A stretch of 64,000 nucleotides of DNA from the NCBI RefSeq assembly GCF_013393345.1, contig NZ_QJRF01000064.1:1-64000 (forward strand), given 5' to 3'. Shown in pieces: positions 43,317 to 51,500 of this stretch (its first letter is position 1; the number at the start of each line of letters is the position of its first letter). The notes under the pieces are model-generated. The model saw only the letters and a program-made list of their open reading frames with translations, did not search any database and was not told the DNA's origin. Position numbers and translations under genes: made by a program. Source of the stretch: Pseudomonas taiwanensis (GTDB lineage Bacteria > Pseudomonadota > Gammaproteobacteria > Pseudomonadales > Pseudomonadaceae).

Positions 43317-44066
43317 ATGACAGCTGCAATCATCCTGGCTGCCGGGCGCGGCAGCCGAATGCGTGAACTGACCGCCGAGCAGCCCAAATGCTTCGCCCGC
43401 CTGCATGGCCGGCGCCTGCTCGACTGGCAGCTGGACGCCATTCGGGGCGCGGGTATCGATTCGGTCTCGATTGTGCGCGGCTACCTGCGCGAGGCCTTCG
43501 AGGAGCCGGTGCACTATTTCGAGAATGCGGCCTGGTCGAGCAGCAACATGGTGCGCACGCTGCTGCAGGCCCGGGAGTGGTTGCAGCAGGAGGATTGCAT
43601 CGTCAGCTACAGCGATATCGTCTACACCCCGGCCACGGTCTCCGCACTGATGAACACCGAGGGTGACCTCGCGATCGCATACGACCCGGCGTGGTTGCAG
43701 CTCTGGTCACAACGCTTCGCCGACCCCCTGGCCGATGCCGAGAGCTTCCGCCTCAATGGCGATGTGTTGGAAACCATCGGCGAACGTTGCGCCAGCGTGG
43801 ATGAGATCCATGGCCAGTACATGGGCTTGCTGAAGTTCACGCCCAGCGGGTGGCGAAAGGTGGCCGAACTCCTCGAGGGCCACAGTGAGGCAGAGATCGA
43901 CCGTCTCGACATGACGAGTCTGTTGCGCAAGGGTTTGGCCGCCGGTTGGCGGATTCACCTTTGCCCGGTGGTCGGTCCCTGGGGAGAGGTGGATGAGCCG
44001 GGAGATCTGGCGCTCTATCACCGCATCATTCCTGCCGTGGACCTCACCGAGGGCGCACGGCAGTGA
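43317..44066 (+). CDS. LicC-like nucleotidyltransferase, probable CTP:phosphoglutamine cytidylyltransferase (Cj1416-like)
   Basis: A 249-residue NTP-transferase. The nucleotide-binding loop is ILAAGRGSRMRELTAEQPKC, followed by RLLDWQLDAIRGAGIDSVSI. CIVSYSDIVY has the metal-binding Asp, and GPWGEVDEPGDL the second Asp. The AWSSSNMVRTLLQA segment resembles phosphocholine cytidylyltransferases. Cj1416 of C. jejuni makes CDP-L-glutamine from CTP and phosphoglutamine. GGAGA precedes the ATG at 43317. It lies 75 bp after the amidotransferase and overlaps the next gene by 4 bp. Confidence 0.8.
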   Translation: MTAAIILAAGRGSRMRELTAEQPKCFARLHGRRLLDWQLDAIRGAGIDSVSIVRGYLREAFEEPVHYFENAAWSSSNMVRTLLQAREWLQQEDCIVSYSDIVYTPATVSALMNTEGDLAIAYDPAWLQLWSQRFADPLADAESFRLNGDVLETIGERCASVDEIHGQYMGLLKFTPSGWRKVAELLEGHSEAEIDRLDMTSLLRKGLAAGWRIHLCPVVGPWGEVDEPGDLALYHRIIPAVDLTEGARQ

Positions 44067-44596
44067 GCCGCGTCGTCTGGATCACCGGGCTTTCCGGCGC
44101 CGGCAAATCAACACTCGCGACGGCCGTGACCGAGTGCCTGCGCGCCCAGGGCGATGCGGTGGTGATGCTGGATGGCGACCAGTTGCGGGAAGTTTTCGGG
44201 GCGGTGGCCAATTCGGCCGGCAACCATGGTCGGGAAGGTCGTCTTGCACTGGCAATGCAGTACGCGCATCTGTGCCAGGTCATCGCTCGCCAGGGACTGA
44301 CAGTGGTGATCGCCACCATTTCGCTGTTCCGGGAGGTTCATGAATGGAACCGGACCAACCTGCCGGGCTACTTCGAGGTGTATCTGCGGGTACCCCTGGA
44401 GGAGCTCCAGCGGCGGGACCCCAAGGGTATCTACCGACGCTTCGCGACCGGCGAGATCAGCCACGTAGCAGGCCTGGATTTGCCCATCGATGAGCCGCAG
44501 GCCGCCGATTGGGTCGTGGAATTCGAACCGTCCCTCGCACCTGAGGCGACGGCGACTGCATTGTTGAATCAACTGAACAAAGGGCTACCTGCATGA
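44063..44596 (+). CDS. CysC-like kinase, probable cytidine diphosphoramidate kinase (Cj1415-like)
   Basis: A 177-residue P-loop kinase of the APS-kinase family: Walker A GLSGAGKSTLA, VMLDGDQLREVF and RRDPKGIYRR. True APS kinases carry an ISPYR/ISPFR motif; here it reads ISLFREVHEWNR. No cysD, cysN or other sulfate-assimilation gene is near. In C. jejuni Cj1415 phosphorylates the 3'-hydroxyl of cytidine diphosphoramidate. The GTG start overlaps the previous stop (GTGA) and the end overlaps the next gene (ATGA), so the four genes are tightly coupled. Confidence 0.8.
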   Translation: MSRVVWITGLSGAGKSTLATAVTECLRAQGDAVVMLDGDQLREVFGAVANSAGNHGREGRLALAMQYAHLCQVIARQGLTVVIATISLFREVHEWNRTNLPGYFEVYLRVPLEELQRRDPKGIYRRFATGEISHVAGLDLPIDEPQAADWVVEFEPSLAPEATATALLNQLNKGLPA

Positions 44597-45339
44597 AGAC
44601 TGAATGGGATTACACCTCCTTGGCCGACGCCTACCTCAAGCGCCCGGATTACTCGGATGCCGCCATCGACGCGATGCTCGCCATTGCGGGGCTCGAGTCG
44701 GGCAAGGTCTGTGACGTCGGAGCAGGGGTGGCGCACCTCACCCTGATGCTGGCCGCGCGCAAGTTCGACGTCACCGCTGTCGAGCCCAACGACGCAATGC
44801 GCGCCAACGGCATCAAGCGTACGGAACGACTCGCCAATGTGCGCTGGTTCGAGGGCACTGGCGAACAGACCGGCCAGGAGACTGGCGCCTTCGACATGGT
44901 GACCTTCGGCAGCTCGTTCAACGTGTGCGACCGGCAGCAGGCGCTCAAGGAGACCGCGCGCATCCTCAAGCCCAACGGCGCGTTTGCCTGCATGTGGAAT
45001 CATCGCCGTCTGGACGACCCGATCCAGGAAGAGATCGAGAGCATCATCAAGCGGGCGGTGTCCGGCTACGGCTACGGTACGCGCCGCGAAGACCAGACCG
45101 CGGTCATCGAGTCATCCGGGCTGTTCGGTCCCGTGGTGCATCTGGACGCCGGTGTGCTGCATCAGCAGACTGTCGCGGAATGTGTCGAAGCCTGGCGCTC
45201 CCACGCAACGCTGGCGAGGCAAGCGGGCAGCGGCTTCCACGCCGTGGTGCAGTCCATCGAGGATTTCCTGAAAGGCCTTGGTACGGACAGCATCGACATT
45301 CCCTATTCGACCAATATCTGGGTTGCCCAACTGGCCTGA
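44593..45339 (+). CDS. SAM-dependent class I methyltransferase
   Basis: A 248-residue Rossmann methyltransferase with the SAM motif VCDVGAGVAHLTLMLA, the acidic loop VTAVEPND, post-I FDMVTFGSSFNVCD and ARILKPNGAFACMWNH. It overlaps the CysC-like gene by 4 bp. In C. jejuni two methyltransferase genes (Cj1419, Cj1420) accompany the phosphoramidate genes, so it may form the O-methyl group of the phosphoramidate. Methylation of the sugar is the main alternative. The substrate is inference. Confidence 0.8.
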   Translation: MKTEWDYTSLADAYLKRPDYSDAAIDAMLAIAGLESGKVCDVGAGVAHLTLMLAARKFDVTAVEPNDAMRANGIKRTERLANVRWFEGTGEQTGQETGAFDMVTFGSSFNVCDRQQALKETARILKPNGAFACMWNHRRLDDPIQEEIESIIKRAVSGYGYGTRREDQTAVIESSGLFGPVVHLDAGVLHQQTVAECVEAWRSHATLARQAGSGFHAVVQSIEDFLKGLGTDSIDIPYSTNIWVAQLA

Positions 45340-45388
45340 TGCAGGCCTAGGCGACCCCGTGGTTCGTGCGCATATACGGAGCCCGCTG

Positions 45389-46483
45389 ATGCTGCCGATC
45401 AATGACCTGGCCCGACATAACGGGCCCCTGGACGCTCAGCTGCGATCGGCTATCGATCGCGTGCTGGGGCGTGGCTATTACATCCTGGGTCCGGAGAACC
45501 AGGCGTTCGAGAAAGAATTCGCCTCCTATCTGGGCGTTGTCGGCGCCGTGGGTGTCGGTAACGGCACCGATGCCTTGACCTTGGCCTTGCGGGCCCTCGG
45601 TATTGGCCTGGGTGACCAGGTCATTACAGTCGCGAATGCCGGCATGTATGCCAGCACTGCAATTCGGGCCGTCGGGGCTGAGCCGCGCTTCGTGGATATC
45701 GAGCCCGTGCATCTGCAGATGGACGTCGCGCAACTGGAGGCCGCTATCTCGTCCTCCACACGCGCCGTGATCCTCACCCACCTCTACGGTCGCATGGCGG
45801 ATGTCGAGACGGTACGTGAGCTGACGCGGCGGCGCGGCGTAGCGCTGATCGAGGATTGCGCCCAGTCCCACGGTGCGCGCCTGCAAGGTCGTTGCGCCGG
45901 CTCCTGGGGTGACCTGGCGACCTTCAGCTTCTATCCCACCAAGAACCTCGGGGCGCTGGGGGATGGCGGCATGGTGGTGGGCCAGGACCAGGCCCTGCTG
46001 GAGCGCGTGGCCAGGCTGCGCCAATACGGTTGGACGTCCAAGTACTGTGTCGAGGAAAGCGGAGGGGCCAATAGTCGCCTCGACGAAATTCAGGCCGCTG
46101 TTCTGCGCGAGAAATTGCCGCGACTCGACGCCTGGAACTCGCGGCGCCGCGAGATCGTCCAGCGTTATCGCGCAGGGCTCGCCCACTTGGGCTGGCAACT
46201 ACCGGCGGAGCCGGGCGAGGAAAGCGTCGCGCACCTGTTTATCGTCCGAATGGCGAAGCGCGAAGCAATCCGCCAGGTGCTCAAGGAACAGGGCATAGGC
46301 ACCGATGTGCATTACCCCATCGGCGACCACCAGCAGCCGGCCTATGCCTTGGCGCAGGCGCTGCCGGTGACTGAACGGACCAGCGAGCAATTGCTGACCC
46401 TGCCGTGTTTCCCGGAAATGCTCGACGAGGAAGTCGACCAGGTGATCAAGGCGTGTGAACTGGCAATGGAGCAGGTGGCCTGA
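45389..46483 (+). CDS. DegT/DnrJ/EryC1 sugar aminotransferase (FdtB/QdtB-like)
   Basis: A 364-residue PLP sugar aminotransferase. YILGPENQAFEKEFASYLGV, VGNGTDALTLALRALGIG, the cofactor Asp in ALIEDCAQSHGA and the PLP Lys in FSFYPTKNLGALGDGG are all present. These enzymes put an amino group on a nucleotide-linked keto sugar. The next gene contains a 3,4-ketoisomerase domain, so amination at C3 of dTDP-3-keto-6-deoxyhexose (as FdtB or QdtB) is more likely than C4. The start at 45389 has CGGAG upstream; the frame is open further but overlaps the methyltransferase. Confidence 0.87.
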   Translation: MLPINDLARHNGPLDAQLRSAIDRVLGRGYYILGPENQAFEKEFASYLGVVGAVGVGNGTDALTLALRALGIGLGDQVITVANAGMYASTAIRAVGAEPRFVDIEPVHLQMDVAQLEAAISSSTRAVILTHLYGRMADVETVRELTRRRGVALIEDCAQSHGARLQGRCAGSWGDLATFSFYPTKNLGALGDGGMVVGQDQALLERVARLRQYGWTSKYCVEESGGANSRLDEIQAAVLREKLPRLDAWNSRRREIVQRYRAGLAHLGWQLPAEPGEESVAHLFIVRMAKREAIRQVLKEQGIGTDVHYPIGDHQQPAYALAQALPVTERTSEQLLTLPCFPEMLDEEVDQVIKACELAMEQVA

Positions 46484-47428
46484 ATGAACTACTACGTGCA
46501 TCCTCAGGGCCTCTGCGAGAGCCAGGATATCGGTGAGAACACCCGCGTCTGGGCTTTCGCCCATGTCCTGCCTGGTGCCCGCATCGGGACGGAATGCAAT
46601 ATCTGCGACCACGTGTTCATCGAGAACGATGTGGTCCTCGGTGATCGAGTCACGGTCAAGTGTGGCGTGCAGCTGTGGGACGGCCTGCATGTTGCCGATG
46701 ATGTGTTCATTGGCCCCAATGCGACCTTCACCAACGACCGCTTTCCCCGCAGCAAGCAATACCCCGAGCAGTTCCTGCAGACGCGCATCGAACGCAATGC
46801 CTCCATTGGCGCCAATGCCACCATCCTGCCGGGCATCACCATCGGCCAGTCGGCCATGGTGGGGGCGGGGGCGGTGGTCACTCGCTCGGTACCGCCCCAC
46901 GCCATAGTTGTTGGCAATCCGGCGTGCATCGTGGGCTACGTCACCAACAACGACAAACAACGCAGTGCGGCGCCATCCATCGGCCGGGCGGAAGCCGGTG
47001 CGGGCTCTTCCGTCAGGGGCGTTGTGCTGAACGAGTTCCCAGTATTCCAGGACATGCGCGGCGCGTTGACCGTGGGCAACTTCCCGGCCGAGATCCCCTT
47101 CGTGCCGAAGCGCTACTTCATGGTCTTCGACGTGCCCAGTCGGGATGTGCGCGGCGAGCATGCCCATAAGACCTGTGAGCAGTACCTGATCTGTGTACAT
47201 GGCAGCGTGCGAGTGGTGGCCGACGATGGCGTCAACCGCGAGGAGTACGTGCTCGACAGCAAGCGCAAGGGGCTCTATTTGCCCGCATGGACCTGGGCGA
47301 GCCAGTACGCCTACAGCCAAGACGCAGTCTTGCTGGTGTTCGCTTCCCACGAATACGACGCGGATGATTACATCCGCGACTACGAAGAATTCATCTCGCT
47401 GACGGCCGAGCGGAGTGCAATTGCATGA
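46484..47428 (+). CDS. WxcM-type fusion: sugar N-acetyltransferase plus FdtA-like 3,4-ketoisomerase
   Basis: A 314-residue fusion. Residues 1-155 are a left-handed beta-helix acyltransferase with hexapeptide repeats ([48 protein letters not shown]). Residues ~175-305 are a cupin of the FdtA type with [20 protein letters not shown] and [15 protein letters not shown]. The cupin converts dTDP-4-keto-6-deoxyglucose to the 3-keto isomer; after amination by the preceding gene, the N-terminal half would acetylate the amine. The likely product is dTDP-Fuc3NAc or dTDP-Qui3NAc. The start abuts the aminotransferase stop. Confidence 0.87.
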   Translation: MNYYVHPQGLCESQDIGENTRVWAFAHVLPGARIGTECNICDHVFIENDVVLGDRVTVKCGVQLWDGLHVADDVFIGPNATFTNDRFPRSKQYPEQFLQTRIERNASIGANATILPGITIGQSAMVGAGAVVTRSVPPHAIVVGNPACIVGYVTNNDKQRSAAPSIGRAEAGAGSSVRGVVLNEFPVFQDMRGALTVGNFPAEIPFVPKRYFMVFDVPSRDVRGEHAHKTCEQYLICVHGSVRVVADDGVNREEYVLDSKRKGLYLPAWTWASQYAYSQDAVLLVFASHEYDADDYIRDYEEFISLTAERSAIA

Positions 47429-48498
47429 GTCGCGATGTCATCTGTTATTGCTTGCACGTGTCCCACGTGCTCAACCTTGGCCGCATTCCAGCCCTGCTGG
47501 CCGAACGGGGTTGGCGGGTGCGCTGGCTGAATGCGTTTCCGGCCGAGTCCTTCCCACTGGAACGGGCCGCCGGTGTCGAGTACGCCTTCAATATGTCCTT
47601 GGCGGAGCTCGGTGAACTGGAGTCGGATCTCTACCTGTCTCCGTATGTAGGTCAGAGCAGCCACTTCCCGGCCAGGGCCAAACGTGTGCATTTCCTCGTA
47701 TCCCTCACCAGCCTGGAAGGGGTGTACGACGAGTCGATGTTCGACCATTACGACGCCATTGCTTGTGCAGGACGCCATCAGGTCGAAGAGTTCGAGGCCC
47801 TTGGCCGTCGCCGCAACTGGCAGGGCAAGCAGCTCCTGCCAGTGGGTTATCCGAAGCTGGACGGACAGCGCCGGCAGCTTGCCGAGTCGTCCCTGGCTCC
47901 GCCCGAGGATGCGCTGACCGTGGTGTTTGCTCCCACGCACGCCTACTACATCAACCAGGGCTACTCGGTGCTGCGCAATCATGGTGAGCAGATTGTCGAG
48001 TCCATGCTGGCTGACGGTATTCGCGTGGTGTTCCGGCCCCACGTGGAATCCTGGAGGGATCAGGACAAACCGGTGGTGGAAGGCATCGTCAAACGCTTCG
48101 GCTCCAACCCCAGCTTTACCGTGGATCGTTCGGGCAACTACTTCGACCAATACGCCCAGACGAACCTGATGCTGACCGATATCTCCGGCACCGGATTCAC
48201 CTACGCCTTCACCTTCGGCCGCCCGGCACTGTTCTTCGCACCGGACGCTGCGCAGGAGCGCGGCAAGCGCGGAATCCAGTTCGAGCGTCGCGCCAACATC
48301 GGTCTGGTTGTACGCGGCATCGACGAGTTGGTGCCCCGCTTGCGCCTCGCGCAACGCCATTGCAGCTTCCTCCATGGGCAGATCGCCCAGTTCCGCGATT
48401 GGCTGATTTTCAACATCGGGGAAAGCGAAGCGCGTTTTGTCGAAATAGCCGAGACCCTGGTCGCCGGGTTACCCGCGACTGATGGACGGAGGGCCTGA
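47425..48498 (+). CDS. CDP-glycerol glycerophosphotransferase-like protein (TagB/TagF type), candidate phosphoramidate transferase
   Basis: A 357-residue protein overlapping the previous gene by 4 bp (ATGA). The C-terminal half has the TagF-type pattern: [26 protein letters not shown] with the His-containing strand, and [20 protein letters not shown], the equivalent of the LITDYSS region. These enzymes use a CDP-linked donor and transfer a phospho group to a sugar hydroxyl. Because the island makes a CDP-linked phosphoramidate and shows no CDP-glycerol synthesis gene, it is a good candidate for moving the phosphoramidate onto the glycan. It has no clear membrane helix. The assignment is inference from family and context. 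Confidence 0.72.
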   Translation: MSRDVICYCLHVSHVLNLGRIPALLAERGWRVRWLNAFPAESFPLERAAGVEYAFNMSLAELGELESDLYLSPYVGQSSHFPARAKRVHFLVSLTSLEGVYDESMFDHYDAIACAGRHQVEEFEALGRRRNWQGKQLLPVGYPKLDGQRRQLAESSLAPPEDALTVVFAPTHAYYINQGYSVLRNHGEQIVESMLADGIRVVFRPHVESWRDQDKPVVEGIVKRFGSNPSFTVDRSGNYFDQYAQTNLMLTDISGTGFTYAFTFGRPALFFAPDAAQERGKRGIQFERRANIGLVVRGIDELVPRLRLAQRHCSFLHGQIAQFRDWLIFNIGESEARFVEIAETLVAGLPATDGRRA

Positions 48499-48500
48499 CT

Positions 48501-51500
48501 GTGGAAAACACCATGTCCAACCATTCCCAGCCGGATATCACCGTCGCGGTGATGTCCTACAACAACGCCGCCTACATCGGCGAGACCGTCGAATCGGTGC
48601 TGGCGCAAACCGGGGTGTCGTTCGAGCTGATCGTCCTGGATGACTGCTCGAGCGACGGCAGCGTCAAGATCCTGGAGCGCTACAGCGGGGATCCGCGTTT
48701 CCGCTTCGAGGTGAATCCGCAGAACCTCGGCATGATGGGCAACTACAACCGCTGCCTGGAGATCGGAAGCGGGCGCTACGTTGTGGTCCTGGGCTCGGAC
48801 GACCTGATTTACCCGGGCCATTTGGAATCGCTGTTCTCGGCACTGGAGCTGCACCCCGAGGTCCCGCTGGCCTATACCCAGTGCAACTGGATCGACGAGA
48901 ACGGCAAGCTGCTGCGTTACGCCGACCATCCCGGCCATGCACCGCATTCCTACTTCGGCGGCCGGGACGAAGTGCTCGACCTACTCCGTCACGACAACTA
49001 CATCACGCCTTCGGCCATCATGCTGCGGCGTAGCATCTTTGATCGGATCCGCCTCCCGGACGGCCATATTCACTACATGGACATGGTTGCTGGTGACTGG
49101 GAGCTGTGGAGCCGCATCGCCCGGTCATTCCCGGACTTCGCTTTCCTGCGTCAGGCCACCGTGGGCTACCGCATCCACGGCGGCCAGGTTTCCCAAAGCT
49201 TCTACGCCTCGGAGAAACCGCTCGCCGAACATACGCGAATCCTGGAACTCAATCTGGCCGATGAAGCCGTTCGCTCCAGGGCGGCAGCAGAACCGGATGG
49301 CATCTGGCGACTCTACCAGTCGCGGCTCGATGCCTATCCGCAGGCAATCACTGAGAAGTACCGTGAGCGCGCGAACGCTATTCGTGCCGCGCTGCATCCC
49401 AGCGCCACGCTCAAGATGCGCCCCGATGCCCCGTTCTTCTCCGTAGTTCTGACCACTTACAACCGTCCGCAGTTGTTGGTCTTCGCCCTGCGCAGCCTGG
49501 CTGAACAGCGCTTCCGCGATTTCGAAGTCATCCTCGTGAACGACCACGGCGACCCCGTCGAGTCGGTCCTCAGCGAGTTCGATCTGCCCATCACCTATAT
49601 CTACAAGGGGCGCAACGAGGGGTTGTCCGCTGCGCGGAACACGGCGTTGCGTGTGGCGGAAGGGCGGTTTGTCACCTACCTCGACGACGATGACCTCTAC
49701 CTGCCGGATCACCTGGCGCTGCTGGCCCAAACCTTCGAGCGCCAGCCGCAGTGCGTGGCGTACACCGGCGTGGAGTACATCAACGAACGCCTGGAGGACG
49801 GCAAGCGTGTCGAGCTTTCCCGAACCGATCCGTTTGCCCATGAGGTATTCGATCGAGAGCGGCTGTTCATCCAGAACTACATTCCGGTCAACACCTGGGC
49901 GCACCCACGTGCGCTCCTCGCGGATGTCGGTGAGTTCGACACCGGCCTGACGGCGTTCGAGGACTGGGACATGTTGCTGCGCCTGGCTGCGCGCTATCCC
50001 TTCGTCCACCTCCCGCAGGTGACTGCTGAAGTTCACCTGAGGGATGCACCTAACACGGGCAGCGACCACATGCTCGGCCGTGAGCAGAAGAACTTCGGCG
50101 GGCTTTACCAGGAATTGTACCGGCGGCACTCGGACCTCGGCAGCGACGCTGTTCGTCGTGGGCGCCGCGAGGTGCTGCGACGCTTCGGCATTGCCGGTAC
50201 GAGCACGATCCGTACGGCGAACCTGACCGAATGGCTGCAGCGGCGTTCGCTGTCGCCCTCGCAGAAGCTGCTGGTCGAGGAACGCTTGCAGGACCAGGGC
50301 GGCGCTCCGATGTTCGGCGTGCTGGTGCTCGACCTGTCAGGCGATGCTGCCAGGGTCGCGGCGTCACTTGCGACCCTGAAAGGCCCGCACAATTCGTACG
50401 AGAACATCCAGCCCGTACTGCTGACGGTTGAGCCGGACGTGGCGCCTGATTTCAAGGGGCCTGTGATCCAGGTGACGGCCGAAGGCTGGATCGGCGCCGT
50501 CAACAACCTGGTCGCCGAGTCGTCCTTCGACTGGCTTGCGCTGATCACCGCCGGTGACGAGCTGACGGCCAACGGCCTGCTGATTGCCAGCCTTGAGCTG
50601 CTCACGGCGCCGGAGTGCCGGGCGATTTATTGCGACAGCCTGTATCGCCAGCCGGACGGTAGCCTTGGTGCGGCCTTCCTGCCCGCGTTCAACCTGGATT
50701 ACCTCTTGAGTTTCCCAGCCGGTATGGGACGCAACTGGCTGTTCCGCCGCGATGTACTGCTTCAGGCCGGCGGCTTCGACGCGGCGTATTCGCAGGCTCC
50801 AGAGTTCGAATTGGTCCTGCGTCTGATCACCCTCGGCGGACTGGCGGGGCTGGGACAGGTTGCTGAGCCCCTGCTGATCACCGACTCGCCGCAGGTCGTC
50901 GACGTGGAAGACGAGAAGCGGGCGATCGTCGAACATCTGCGGGCGCGGGGTTACGAACACCCGGACGTCCAATCGGATCTGCCGGGGCGTTACCGTGTGC
51001 GCTACGGGCATCCGCAGCAGCCCCTGGTTTCGTTGCTGATCCTCGCGGGCGATCAACTGCCCCGTCTGCAACGCTGCGTCGAAAGCCTGCTGGAAACGAC
51101 TGGTTACGCTCGCTACGAACTATTGCTGATCGAGCGTGATGACACCACGCCTGAGGTCCGCGAGTGGCTGCATGCCCTCGAGGGGCTGGGTGAGGAGAGG
51201 GTGAGGACGATCCGGCCCGGCGCCGTGAAGTCCGCCGCATCTGCTGCACTCAATGTTGCAGCGTCCCAGGCTCGAGGGGATTACCTGCTGATGCTCTCGC
51301 CGGACACTGCGGTGATCGACCGCGACTGGCTGGACGAGTTGCTCAACCATGCCCAGCGTCCTGAAGTGGGCGTGGTGGGCGGCAAGCTGCTGGGCCGGGA
51401 TGGCAAGGTCCGGCATGCCGGCCTGATTCTCGGCCTGGAGGGGCCAGTGGGCCGGCCATTCGTAGGCCAGGCTCTGGATGCCCCTGGCTATATGCAGCGG

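Noticed and set aside
44063-44596. Sulfate-assimilation APS kinase (CysC)
   Set aside because: The usual ISPYR/ISPFR motif is altered, cysD/cysN are absent, and the gene is fused by overlaps into the phosphoramidate cassette.
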